From Merluccius polli (taxonomy: Eukaryota; Chordata; Actinopteri; Gadiformes; Merlucciidae): 64,000 nucleotides of DNA. Position numbers and translations under genes: made by a program. Below the pieces are notes generated by a model. It was not told the origin of the DNA and made no database searches. It was given only the letters and a program-made list of their open reading frames with translations. How positions within the stretch are numbered: the stretch's first letter is position 1; every line of letters begins with the position of its first letter. Positions 12,014-24,388 of this stretch are shown piece by piece. The DNA lies in the NCBI GenBank assembly GCA_030340625.1, contig JAOPHQ010004332.1, positions 33,180 through 97,179 of the forward strand. Direction: 5' to 3'.

Positions 12014-12760
12014 TATTTTTCTCTGAAAGCCCAGGAGAAACCTTGGGGTTCATCCTCACCTTACCTCTTCCAAATATCTCTTTCTCTCCTTCACAGTCTC
12101 TCTCCATCCTCTTCCTATCTTTCCATCTCGTCTTTGCCACTCTCTCCCGTTGTCTCTCTCTCTCTCTCTCCAATTCCCACAATGACTCTGTGTCTCTCTG
12201 ACCTACTCTCTCTCTCTCTCTCTCTCTCTCGCTCTATCTCTCTGTCTCTCTCTATCGCTCTCTCTCTCTCTTCCTCTCTCCCCATTCTCCATCTATCCCT
12301 GTCTTTGTCTTTCCCCCTCTCCCTTTCTCATCCTCTCTCTCTCACTCCCCCTCTCTCTTGCTCTGTTTCTCTCGTCTTGTTGTCTCCCTCCCTCCCCCTC
12401 TCTGATCCTCTCCGTAACGTCAGCAGCTTGAAAGATGTAACTATCTATTAAAACTGACAAGATGAATTGCCAAGTCTAGGTGAATGTGCGTGTGTGGGCA
12501 CACACACACATGTGTCTGAGGAAGGTGGTACTTCAACATGCTGTATTTGTGGCCGACTGCGGGTGTGTGTGTGTCATTCAGGAATGTGCAGTGGTTTAGT
12601 GTGCTTATGCACTGAGTTTACACAAAATGTGCACCATGTGTGACTGAGTATGTGTTCTGCGTATGTGCAGTGTGTGTGTGTGTGTGTGTATGTGTGTGTT
12701 TGTGGTATGTTTGTGCAGTGTGTGCATGATTGAGTGTGTGTACATGCTGTGTATGTGTGT

Positions 12761-12802
<42 letters not shown>

Positions 12803-12959
12803 GTGTTTGGGGTCCATGTGTGGGTGTGTAATTTGTGTGTGCATCGGTGCATGTGTGCTCAAATGTACAGGCTAATTACAGGTGCCTTTGTTTAGTGGCA
12901 CGTTTAGCGTTCACATTCATAGGGGGTGTGTGAGTGTGTGTGTGTGTGTGTGTATGTGA

Positions 12960-12991
<32 letters not shown>

Positions 12992-13010
12992 GTTTGTGTG
13001 TGAGAGAAAC
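11957..13010. repeat. CA, CT and GT microsatellite cluster
   Basis: A (CA)n run at 11957-12011, a CT-rich block at 12140-12400, and GT-rich DNA at 12670-12810 and 12925-13005. Between them are short unique stretches with no coding signal. Confidence 0.9.
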
Positions 13011-13660
13011 ACAGGAAGAAGAGGGGAGGAATATGAATAGAAAATCAGCATCCACTGTCTACACAGCTGGTTAATATGTTGAAAAACATCCCTCTCTCAC
13101 TCTCTACCTCTCTCTCTCACTTACACACATTCTCTACCTCTCTCTCTCTCTCTCTCTCTCTTGCTCACTCTTTACCTCTCCCTCTCAATCAGTCTCTACC
13201 AGCCTCTCTCTCTTCCTATCTCTCGCTTTCATTCTATCTCTCAAAGACATACACTCCCACACAAACAATAATAATGGCACAATTACAAAGAGAGAAAAAC
13301 TCGCACAACGCACGCACAAACACACACATATACACAGTACACCACACACTCACACACATTCATGCACTCATAGACACACACAGTAAAAAACACAAGGGCA
13401 GTAGCAAATTGACTGCTGAGTCCTTATTCTGAAGTTGAAGTTAGACTGACATACACATGCATGAACACACACACACACACACACACACACTGAAAACATG
13501 TCTGTTCTCATCCTTAGCGAGGTGTGTGTTGGTGGTTGGTGTGTGTTACAGTTTTTCTCTATTGCTTAAACACATTTCACGATACTGCCCTCACTTTTCA
13601 CAAAACTCTAAACACAAAACACTTTTCTAAAGCTACGTACACTAAACCTCACAGTTTCTT

Positions 13661-13860
13661 TTCAAAACCAACCCATCACAACAAAACAGTTGCTCATATG
13701 CTCAAAACCAACCCATCACACCAAAACAGTTGCTCATATGCTCAAAACCAACCCATCACACCAAAACAGTTGCTCATATGCTCAAAACCAACCCATCACA
13801 CCAAAACAGATGCTCATATGCTCAAAAGCAAACTCTGACACCAAAATACCACTCAAGGCC
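13661..13860. repeat. 40-bp tandem repeat, four good units plus one degenerate
   Basis: Units begin at 13661, 13701, 13741, 13781 and 13821 with exact 40-bp period; each ends TGCTCATATG. The first four differ at only a few positions, the fifth is degenerate. It lies about 110 bp inside the left end of the Tc1/mariner element. There are no unique spacers, so it is not a CRISPR array. Confidence 0.95.
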
Positions 13861-14241
13861 TGCAAAAATGTAAACACTACGGAGCATCATTAACCACATT
13901 ACCAAAAAAATTGAAAACACAATTTTCACAGTGTGAGACTGTTCTTTTTACAGTTTCACAACTGCCAGGATGCATTTGAGCAACCCTTATTTATTCTCAA
14001 ATATGTTTTGGGCATTTACTATAGATTTGTGCATTTCATGGGAATAGTTACATAATGCAGAAAATGCAGTAATATCACAACTCAATGCAAAAATGAGTAC
14101 TGTAAACTCCATGGAGGATCCATTACACACAATAGATACAGTACAGTAACAATTGAGAACACAATGTTCAGGGTGCGATTTCTTTTACGGTATTACAGTA
14201 CGTTGAAAATTGACACAGTATGTTGTATGTTGACACCGAAA

Positions 14242-15998
14242 TCATGGGGCGGCATCACGTCGTCGGGCTGGGTCGGGCCACAGGACCTCATCAACGTCAC
14301 AGGCAATATTGTCCATAGCCAAACAACGTGGGAAGAATGCCCTGGCATGCCGCACCCAGCCTTGGAACGCCTCCACAGCCACATCATCACAGGCCAGGTC
14401 CATAGCCCTGAGAAGGTTCTCTCTGGTGTAAGGTTGGCGGTCATAGACCTTCCACCGCCATGATGAGAAGAACTCCTCTATTGGGTTTAGGAACGGAGAG
14501 TAGGGTGGCAGACACACATTAATGAATTGCTGATTGATGTTAAACCACTCTCTGACCTGGATGCTGCGATGGAAGCTAACATTGTCCCAGAGGATGACGT
14601 ATATGGGAAGATCAGCTGGCCCAGGAATCTGCTGGTCGTGGTGATCTGCTGGCCGAGCATTCAGGTGGTCATTGTCATGCAAAACATCTCTGAGCTCTCC
14701 TAGGAAGGTGAGGAGACGCTCAGTGTTGTAGGCACCAAGTTCAGCATGCCGGTGGAGAAGCCCTCTAGAACTCATGGCAGCGCAGAGAGTGATGTTTCCT
14801 CCACGTTGGCCGGGCACATCAACGATAGCTCTCCGTCCTATGATGTTACGGCCTCTCCTCCTCCTTTTTGTGAGGTTGAAGCCAGTCTCATCCACAAATA
14901 TAAATTCATGGGGTCTGGCCATGGACTCCAACTCGAACATCCTCTGTGGAAACAAATAGCGTTTTCAGGTGTTCAGAAAGACAGTCAATACAGCACATTA
15001 CAGTACGACAGTATAGTATTGCATGTAAAGTACTGTAGGCCATGGATTGTACTGTACTTACTTGCACATACTGGTGACGGAGGTGTTATGAGTTGCGCTC
15101 AAAGGGTACCCTATAGGCCTGCTTCATGCTTACTCTCTGGCGCTTGAGGACTCTGTCTATGGTTGTCAGGCTGACATTGTCAATGGTCGGAAAGTTCAAA
15201 TTGTCACCAATGATCCTCTCCCGTATCTCCCGTAGTCTGATCACATTGTTCTCCCGAACCATATCCACAATGAGGACCTCTTGGGCTGGTGTGAATCTGG
15301 AAGCCCTCCCACCTGCAAATGGCAATCTTTCAACTCTAGAGAAACAAGCATAGTCATTTGGTCAGAAATGGTCCTTGCAGTACACACTTTTACTGTAACC
15401 ATGATTGCACTTGTCTGTATGTAGGTGCACTCCACTATACTACTGTATACTGTGAACATCTAGTGTAGTGACTAAAAAACTACTACATACAGTACCTGTT
15501 GTGTTCTCTGAAGGCCCGAATAATGGTGGCCACTGAGAATCTGCTGAGGTTTGGTTGGACTCGTTGTCCCGCTTCAGTCATTGTCATGCCGTGGACAATG
15601 ACGTGGTCAATGACTGTTGCTCTCATTTCATCTGTAATGAAAATGCGTTGTCTTGCTTGCCCTCCTTCTCCTCTCCCTCCTTGGCCTGCTCCTCTTTGGA
15701 CTGCTTCTCGCCCTCTTTGGCCCACTCCTCGGCCCGCTCCTCTCCCTCCTCGGCCCGCTCCTCTCCCTCCTCGGCCCGCTCCTCTCCCTCCTCGGCCCGC
15801 TCCTCTCCCTCCTCGGCCCGCTCCTCTCCCTCCTCGGCCCGCTCCTCTCCCTCCTCGGCCCGCTCCTCTCCCTCCTCGGCCTGCTCCTCTCCCTCCTTGA
15901 CCTGCTCCTCTCCCTCCTTGACCTGCTCCTCTCCCTCCTTGACCTGCTCCTCTCCCTCCTCTGACACAAACTCCTCTTCTTCTGTCTTGATCATCCAT
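14242..15998 (-). pseudogene. IS630/Tc1/mariner-type transposase, three exons, one nonsense codon
   Basis: Cut-and-paste transposase. Exon 1 (15998-15496) begins at ATG 15998, contains a long Arg-Gly-rich repeat of seven-residue units (GRGGRGA) and then a helix-turn-helix (ending REHNR). Exon 2 (15335-15062) is a second DNA-binding region (RFTPAQEVLIVDMV) with an in-frame TAA at 15086-15088. Exon 3 (14943-14242) holds the catalytic domain: FVDETGF, WDNVSFH and NPIEEFF, giving Asp and Glu 35 residues apart between the second and third acids. Junctions CAG/GTACTG with CTCTAG, and CAA/GTAAGT with CCACAG, keep phase (2, then 0). Introns are unusual for Tc1-like elements. The family within the superfamily is not assigned. 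Confidence 0.82.
15715..15962. repeat. 21-bp coding minisatellite in transposase exon 1
   Basis: About twelve tandem 21-bp units of CTCCTC-GGCCCG type, the last three with TTGACCTG in place of CGGCCCG. The period is a multiple of three, so every frame stays open: Gly-Arg-Gly-Gly-Arg-Gly-Ala in the transposase frame, Glu-rich in another. Confidence 0.95.
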
Positions 15999-16439
15999 TT
16001 TTGTTTTTGAACCTTCAGCAAACTGCACTGACTTATATAGGTGTGGTCACATCATTTGCAATAGGTGTTTTCAATTATGAGTCGTTGTGTTTACTGATTG
16101 ACACCAGGTATGTTCATTGTGTTCAAGTTTTGCTGATTGTGGGTAGCATTTTGCATCACATGAGCTTCACAATGCATATTGGAGCAGAGTTATATGCAAA
16201 ATGTGTTTTAGCACGGCAAAATGTGTTTAGAGTTTTGAGAAAAAGGGGATGGGTTTTGTGAACAGTGTCTACAGGTGAATTGTGTTTGTGGTTGTGGCAA
16301 AAGGGGGGTAGTTTTACTAAATGTGTTTAGGCAACTGGTCATTTGGTTTAGAGTACTGGGTTTTGTGTTTTGGCAATAGAGAAAAACTGTAATGAAATCA
16401 TCGGTGTGTGGTGGTGTGTGTTCACAGGTGTGTGGCTTA

Positions 16440-16965
16440 GCATGTGAGGTTATGGAGGGATGAAGTGATGGAGGGATGAGGTGATGGAGGGGGAGGTGAT
16501 GGAGGGATGAGGTGATGGAGGGGGGAGGTGATGGACGGATGAGGTAATTGAGGGGTGATGTGATGAAGGGATGAGGTGATGGACGGATGAGGTAATTGAG
16601 GGGTGATGTGATGAAGGGATGAGGTGATGGAGGGGTGAGGTAATGGAGAGATGAGGTGATGGAGGGGTGAGGTGATGGACGGATGAGGTGATTGAGGGGT
16701 GAGGTAATGAAGGGATGAGATGATGGAGGGGTGAGGTGATGGAGGGCTGAGGTGATGAAAGGCTGAGGTGACGAAGGGATGAGGTGATGGGGGGTGAGGT
16801 GCTGGAGGGGTGAGGTGATGGATGGATGAGATGATAGAGGAATGAGGTGATGGGGGGTGAGGTGATGGAGGGGTGAGGTGATGGATGGGTGAGATGATAG
16901 AGGAATGAGGTGATGGGGGTGAGGTGATGGAGGGGTGAGGTGATGGAGGGATGGTGGAGGGATAA
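16440..16965. repeat. Minisatellite, 16-18 bp GATGGAGGGGTGAGGT units
   Basis: About 30 imperfect units with internal higher-order duplications; for example the block at 16512-16570 recurs nearly exactly at 16572-16625. His/Pro/Ser-rich open frames on the minus strand are repeat artefacts. Confidence 0.92.
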
Positions 16966-17976
16966 TGGTACAGGGGGAGGTTCAGGAACAAGCAAGCCTT
17001 GATGAGCGAGAGGCTGAATAGATACTTCACCTCATTTAAACACCCCCACATGGCTGCTGTGATCCAGATGTACACACACACACACACATGTATACACGTA
17101 CACATACATCCATGCAGGCACGCAAACACATGCATACACGCAAGCACACATATGTACACATGCACAGGAAGGCACTAAAGCTAGAGAAAAATACAGAGCA
17201 AGACACATACTGAGACAAAGAAAGAGAAGGGAGAGAATGAGAGCGTGGGAGAGAGGGAGAGAGAGAGAGAGAGACATTGAGAGGCAAAATTGAAATAGAG
17301 GATTTGTACTGCCTAGTTGTCAGTGTTTCTTTTTTCTAGTACTACAAAATAAATGTCAACTACGTCATCCAAAAGTCATTCACAGCAGAACAAATTAACA
17401 GTATGTGGGGGAAAATTAATACATACATTTCAGACAAAGAAAAAAACGCTCTGAACATGTTTTTCAATCACAATCACAATCACAGCACACAAGTGAAGAA
17501 CACGTAAGAATCACATGTATATTATGTAGAGAACATAAACAATATATATTAGATTAAATTAGAATAGATTCAACTGTATTGTGATTATGCAGAGCACAGG
17601 TATAAAGCCAATAAAATGCAGTTAGCATCTAACCAGAAGTGCATGTCATATTATTTACAGATATACAGGAAATGTACAGTGCTACAGCAACGTGGTGCTA
17701 TATCTTATAATATTTATAGCGATGGACAATACCACATACCAGTGTACCACATTACTTCATTATTAAGAATGAATCATGAATCATTTACCAAGACCTTCAG
17801 ATCCATACAATACATACATACATAATTTAGTATCAGTGGATGCTGGTGACTTAAGAAATTGGGGAGGACAGTAGGCATCTTTTATTGTTGTATACAGAGC
17901 ATTTATTCATCAAATAAATAATGTTTTGAGCAGTTAGTCAACATTCTTGATGATCCCACAATGTATTATGTCAAAG

Positions 17977-18021
<45 letters not shown>

Positions 18022-19562
18022 ACGTTATACAAGTCATACTCTGTGTAGTTTTGGCAAACAAAATACTTTGACAAATGCAACTACTTTACAAAATTTGCAT
18101 TCATATGATCACACCATCTAGTATTGATGCCATCTAGCTTTTGAACATCATGTGCTCATTTGAGAATGTGTAAACAGAAGAATGTATGAGAATGTATGAA
18201 ACAGAAGATACTCACAGTGCTCTGCTGGTTTGGCTGATTCAGATGGGGAGCAGAGGAAGGGTAGTGAAGGGCTCAACTGAAATAATTAGAGTTGATGGAG
18301 ATGGAGAGTTGAGACGTTGGTGGCCCCAGAGCACTGCAGAAGGATGTGAGACAGATCACATGTGAAGCTGGATGGATCTTGGTTTGATCCCATTTTATTT
18401 CCACATTTTGTGTTGGTATGGCAAAGAATGAAATGGGGTCGGCAGTACATCATTGCTGCGTCATTTTCTGAGTTGCATTATTGTTAGCATTCCAGCACCT
18501 AGAGCCAGCACACCGCCACTAAAGTATATTTGGACACGAAAATCAATAATATCAACAATATCGTCTATCCCAACACGGACATGTCGTGTGCTCCTCGCCC
18601 GACCGACTCCAATTTGAAAATACGAAGCAATTTGTTAAAACTAAAATGTATTGTGAATGCGTAATTCTATCTATCGCTTTACTGCCACTGCGTCACACTC
18701 ATGTACAATACAGTGTTAGAGAATTGAAGATGAAATTTGGACATTATCATTGGACCAACTGTCAATGTCAATATTGTATTCTGGTTATTGATTGGTTAGC
18801 GGGGACATCTGCCGTTGGAGCAACATTTTACATATTTTGGCCAATAACAGATAAGCAACCACCACCACTTCACACAGACTGTCCTTTGCCCTCTTGCCTG
18901 CCCTGCAGGTGTCGCTGTTGAAGCATTTTAATCAGAATTTATTCAGTAATGGATTTTTTCCAAAGAAGAGACCAAATATGCTATAATGATACTGAGATTT
19001 GGTAATGGTTGATTTCAACCAATTACAAATGTATCTCAGATTTTTCCATGTATTATTTTAAACTAACGTTGCTCTTGTTGTGTTGCCTCCCTTGTTAAGC
19101 ACTTAGCAGTTTTGCATGACAAGTGCAAAAAACATAAAGTTTGATAGATTTTTACTTGACATATTATTGTGTGAATTCTGTTGCTCATGGGAACTTCAGA
19201 GGAAGGGGATAGTCACAATGACTTTGATACACAACCCCTTTCAGTGTACTGTCCCAGTATTAAAATAATATTTTAAATAAAGCTCTCTCTCTATGTGTCA
19301 GTGTGTCCCTCGCCTGGTGACCTCTCTCTCTCTCTCTCTCTCCGTCCTGTTCATCACAAGACAGTCAGTGATGTGTCAAATGTTTGTTTTTTACCCTTTC
19401 TGCGCTTTTAAACATCCTCCTTTCATTAGACGGAGGAGTCACACAGACCTCCTTACTTCTCCTCCTTTCATCTTTCGCTTCGTCTGTTCTGGTTTTCCAC
19501 TGCCTTCGTTCCTCATAGAACCCAGACGGACAGCTCATCAGAGAACACAAAGACAAGCTTAG

Positions 19563-19612
<50 letters not shown>

Positions 19613-21457
19613 ATGCGCACGAGAGCGTGCGTGCACATGCATTTGTGTGTCAGAACATGGCGTGGAGCCACAGAGAGTTTAGAGGGATGTTTGCTGCAGA
19701 TCCACGTTAGCCTATCAGCTCAATGTCCACACATTACCAACCAGCAGCCAATCGGGAACCACAGACAGGCCACTGGGGACTCTGGACCATATAGACTGGC
19801 TCCTCTCTTCTTTCTCTCTCTATCCCTCAGTTTCTCTTCTCCCTTCTTAGACTCCCTTCTCTCTCTCTGTCTCTCGCTCTCTACCTCTCTTATTCTCTCT
19901 CTCTTTCTCTGCCCACTTCTCTGTCCATCTAGCTCTCTTGCTTTATCTCTGGCCCCCTCTCGCCCTGTTGAAATCACCCTCTCTCTTTCTTTCTATATCT
20001 CTCTCATCCCGTCTCCATCCTTTATTTTCTCTTTCTCTTGCTTTATCTTGCTGGATATCTCTTGTGCTCTCCCTTCTCTATCCACCACCTCTCCATCATT
20101 CCATCAGCAGCGTATGGCTATTTTGGGACTGTGGAATGAGCAAGGCCTTGTTTTTACGTCACTTCTTTCTCTGAATAGCTGTGCAGTGCATAGCTGCTGT
20201 AGTGTGTAACAAAGGGGGGGGGGGGGGGGGGGTAGGTAGAGGAGGGGGGCTATGCAGAGTCCAGGTGAATAAATGAGTCTTGAGTCTCTTGCGGGAGCTG
20301 GTGAGAGACTCTGCTGTCCTGACAGCAGCAGGGAGCTCGCTCCACCACTGTGGCGGCCCAAAACAGAAACAGAGTTGTGACTTAGCTGTGCGACCTTGTT
20401 CTTGCTGCTGTTGTTGTTGTTGAATGTTCTCAGCAGGAATAAATACCTCCCCACTCCACTGCCGAGACGCCATCTTGTTTCAAACAACCTTGACATTAAT
20501 AAGAAAAGTATGTCTATTATTCAACGCCTACTAAACTGCGTCATTGAAAACCACTGAAGTGATTCAACTGTCACAAGAAAGATGACGTTGTTGTTGATAA
20601 GTTGATGGGATATTTGAAGATATGGGATCTGGTGTGAATATGAATGGAAATACAATCGAAAAAATGTGTGTGTGTGTGTGCTTCTGTGAGGACTGATAGC
20701 GAAAGAGCTACAGTGTGTATCTGAATGTGTGTGTTTGTGTGTGTGTGCGCTTGAGTGTGTGTGTGTTTGTGTGTGTGCGCTTGAGTGAGTGTGTGTGTGT
20801 GTGATGAATGATAGCGAAAGAGTTCACAGTGTGTATCTGAATGTGTGTGTGTGTGTGTGCGTGTGTGTGTGGCACTGAGTGTGTGTTTTTAACAGTGGGT
20901 GGCCTCCAGCTATCGCGAGGGAAGAGAAAGTATACAGTAAAACAAGATAAAGTACATTCCACGGGTGCGCGGTTTGTAGCACTCATGTACTACCCTGTGT
21001 CGGGGGAGTCAGGTACAGAGTGTCTCTGTGTTTCTATTGAACACAACCTTTTCCCCTGAACGCTACTCTCTCCGCGTCCACATGCCACTGCCTCTACCTC
21101 TCAACATCACAAACTCAAACCCTGTTGAAAGGTAAATGTTATTTACATGTAGACATTTCGGTCAGGGAGAGGAAATAAGGGGTCAGAAAATACAGCAGAT
21201 CTGATTGCTATTACTGACCCCGTGCAGAGACACGCATGAACATACATATACACATCAACGCTGATCAGAAATTATAATATTGATCAAATCGATTAAAGGT
21301 TGTCATTTATCAGGAATTCAGAAAGCAGAAAAAGGTTTTCTTCTTATAGCTTCAGAAATAAAACTCAAATATACATAAAAATATTTAGTTGCTGCTTTCC
21401 GTTTCAGATTGTTACAAAAGGACATGGACATTTGCCATCTTTTATGCAACAAGTTGC

Positions 21458-21531
<74 letters not shown>

Positions 21532-21760
21532 GAGAAAGAGAGAGAGAGAGAGAGACAAACAGATAAATAAATACATGACAGATGGTGTTGTACATTAAGT
21601 GTGAGTCTGTGTTCTGTAACAGCCATGAGGCCATCACCCAGTAGCTGTGGGCGCCAAACCATTTTAAAGGAGAAAATAAGAGTCTATGGACAGAGAGCGA
21701 GAGAGTTCTCCCACAGCAACGCTTCTGTTCTGGTACATCCTTTGATTCATATGCACGCAC
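16966..21760. other. Gene-free stretch with scattered microsatellites
   Basis: Contains CA runs (17072-17092, 17976-18015), a fragment near 18540-18580 resembling the end of a hAT MITE (ATATCGTCTATCCCAACAC), CT runs (19320-19342, 19800-20050), a GT run (19566-19610), poly-G (20212-20232), GT-rich DNA (20710-20870), and a TA run (21461-21528) followed by GA. Short open frames lack any recognisable domain. I see no exon that I would defend. Confidence 0.6.
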
Positions 21761-21761
21761 A

Positions 21762-21819
21762 CACACACACTTTTACATTTATAGCTCACAGCTATAACAC
21801 TAATACACACACTTTGATT

Positions 21820-21856
<37 letters not shown>

Positions 21857-21919
21857 ATATACACACACTCTTACATCTATAGCTCACAGCTATAACACTA
21901 ATACACACACACTTTGATT

Positions 21920-21952
<33 letters not shown>

Positions 21953-21990
21953 ATATACACACACTCTTACATAGCTCAAAGCTATAACAC
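21762..21990. repeat. Tandem array of about 110-bp units built around CA runs
   Basis: The sequence TAGCTCACAGCTATAACACTA followed by CA-rich DNA recurs at about 21781, 21880 and, in shorter form, 21974. Each unit also carries TTTGATTCTCACACAC. The tandem copies probably arose by unequal exchange within the CA repeat. Confidence 0.85.
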
Positions 21991-22952
21991 GATCATATAC
22001 AGACACGCACACATGACGTGTGTGTGTGTGTTTGTTTGTTTGTATGTGAGAAATTAATTTCTCTTCCTCCACAACCTGGATTATTAACTATTTTTTAAAA
22101 GGCTTGACTCATTTTGCTCATCCAGCTGCCAACATGCTGGTGTTTGAGTTATTATTTTAGAGTTAGCGGTTTAGGATTTTAGCATTAGCCTAGCAGTGCT
22201 GTGTTACCTAGTGTTAGCACCTCTCTCATGGTCTTCTCTTCATTCCAAATGTTTAAATGTAATCCCTTGTGACTTCAAAAGGATGGAGCATACCTCTTCC
22301 CTCAGATGTGCGTCTTACACGGGCCATCACACCCCAGAATAGTCTTCAGTCATGTGTTCAAATCCCATCACAGATTCCCGAGACTCACCTTTCCTCATCG
22401 TATGACCCAGCGAGGGGGGGCATCTTCCCTCTGATTGCAGACTTTACCGGAAAAATATTCGGTTATTTTTTGGGGAAATATTTCCGTTAAATCTTTTTCA
22501 TTAGCGCGGGTGAAATGAGGCGGTCAGTGTTGCGTCAGTCATTAGCTGATGTTGTTTATGAAGACACACTAAAGGCTCAACTAAATGACTGTCTCTGATA
22601 ACACACGCTTCATTTGGAGGGAAGGCAGATTCGGCTTTCTGTTTTTTAATGGAGGAAGGTTTTTTGTTTTTTTTTGTAGCCCTAATGATTTCACATTAAT
22701 TTGTCAAATGGAACTTCCCTAATGGAAATACTTTGTGTAAATGCTTGTGCCGCAGATGCATGCGTTCATGCTACTTAACCAGGAACACATACTCCATTTG
22801 TTTATGGTTGTAAAACTATTGTTTTTTAATAGATATTTTCATTGCAGTTTCACTGGAGAACTCAAGAGTTTAATCCATTTCCTGAATGCATTCCTTTAAT
22901 ACAGACCTGTGTAGACTGTTAAAGTTACACACAGGGGATTACAGATTGTAAG

Positions 22953-23135
22953 GAGAGTGTAGTGGTTAGGGTGTTTGACTCCCAGCCAGAAAAGTACTGG
23001 GTTCGATACTGGGTTCCCCCATGTCAGTACAGTATACCTGTGCTGCTTACCTAGAGCAAGATGCCTACCTGCTCATTAAGGGCATGCATATGGAATGAAA
23101 AAATCGCTGTAGCGTTGGATAAGTTAAATGACTAC
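22953..23135 (+). mobile_element. tRNA-derived SINE
   Basis: Starts with an A-box-like TAGTGGTTAGGGTG and a B-box-like GGGTTCGATAC, followed by the CATGTCAGTACAGTATACCTG body and a tail (GCGTTGGATAAGTTAAATGAC) seen in common fish SINEs. The B box has lost its final CC. This is a degenerate SINE, not a functional tRNA gene. Confidence 0.75.
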
Positions 23136-23824
23136 AAAGTAATACTAACAACAAATAGTTTATAGGCCTAGGGCTGCTGCTTGTTTGGAAGACAAACCCA
23201 ATTAATATCGACCAAAAGAGCCCATACACATACTAAACAAAAGGAAAACCGCATCCAGATAAATAGAAAGAAAACACATTTCCAGATAAATAATATTGTT
23301 TATTATACAAATGCCTCCTCAATGGCCATGTGGGGCCTCCTAATCGCACGTGAAGCTCTCTCTGGCCTCCAGGTTTTGAATTTGGCCTCAACCCATTATT
23401 CTGCTGGGCCAGGGGATTATGGGCGATGCCAGGCAGGTATTGAATGCGAGCCTTTACCTGGCTCCCGGGGGTCTCTGCTGCTCAGCGAGAGCTTCAATAG
23501 AGCGGTGGTGGTGAGGTGGGGTGGTGGGGTGGTGGGGAGGGAGAGCCTAGAGCTAGGAGCAGCATGTCGAATGCTAAGCAATGTTCAAACCCAGTTGCAG
23601 AACAGAGTCTAACTATGGATGTGTTTAATTGTCTTTCCTTTCTCTCTCTCCTTGCATTGGGCATATCGCTTCTATAGCAGACTAAACAGAGAGATGTACA
23701 TGTAAATGTTTATTTTCCATGCCACTGAAGCTATTTTGATTGTATTAAGAGAAAGAGAGACGTGCCAGCCTTCTCAACCACCCTCCATCTGCATAAGTGT
23801 TTTCATACCCCTTCTCTCTCTCTG

Positions 23825-23863
<39 letters not shown>

Positions 23864-24274
23864 ATGCATCCAGAAGTTCTGCGCCTGTCCTTCTCCATGT
23901 TTCTATGTGGTTCGGTCTCTTTCCAACGTGTTTTTTTTGTCTTTCTGCATATATTGACCTCCTCATCTGTCTCTCTCTCCTTGCTCTTCTCTTGATCTTG
24001 CAGTTTCTCAAGCTTTCCTTTGTATTTCTTTTGTCATACCTCCTCTTCGTCAATCATTTCAAAGAGCTGAACTGACCTCATACAAAATGTGAATTCATCG
24101 TGAAGCACAGATTAATACACATTTCTTTTTAAGTTTTGATGATCACACTTCTTCTTCACCTTGTGTTGTAGCCAGTGAACAACAAAAAGATAATTACCGA
24201 TAATACAAAAAAGGGCTCAAACAATCAATGTATTAATTATTATTTTTTAAATAATTAATAAATAATACTAATAA

Positions 24275-24308
<34 letters not shown>

Positions 24309-24311
24309 TAA

Positions 24312-24388
<77 letters not shown>

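Larger units (their letters stand above)
13549..16389 (-). mobile_element. Tc1/mariner-superfamily DNA transposon, complete
   Basis: A 2841-bp element flanked by TA on both sides (13547-13548 and 16390-16391), the target duplication of this superfamily. The ends are inverted copies starting CAGTTTTTCTCTATTGC (13549 on plus, 16389 on minus). Subterminal DNA at both ends is rich in AACACA or TGTGTTT motifs. It encodes one three-exon transposase on the minus strand (14242-15998) and has a 40-bp tandem array near its left end. The transposase has one nonsense codon, so this copy is probably inactive but recent. Confidence 0.88.

Noticed and set aside
13661..13860. CRISPR-like regular repeats
   Set aside because: Repeats are directly tandem with no spacers, in a eukaryotic transposon.
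15555..16010. Overlapping Ser/Leu/Pro-rich and Glu-rich frames over the transposase exon 1
   Set aside because: The 21-bp period keeps all frames open; only the GRGGRGA frame joins the other transposase exons in phase.
16437..17165. 242-codon Ser/Pro/His-rich frame
   Set aside because: Generated by the minisatellite at 16440-16965.
22953..23035. Functional tRNA gene
   Set aside because: A and B boxes are present but no cloverleaf can be formed and the tail is that of a SINE.
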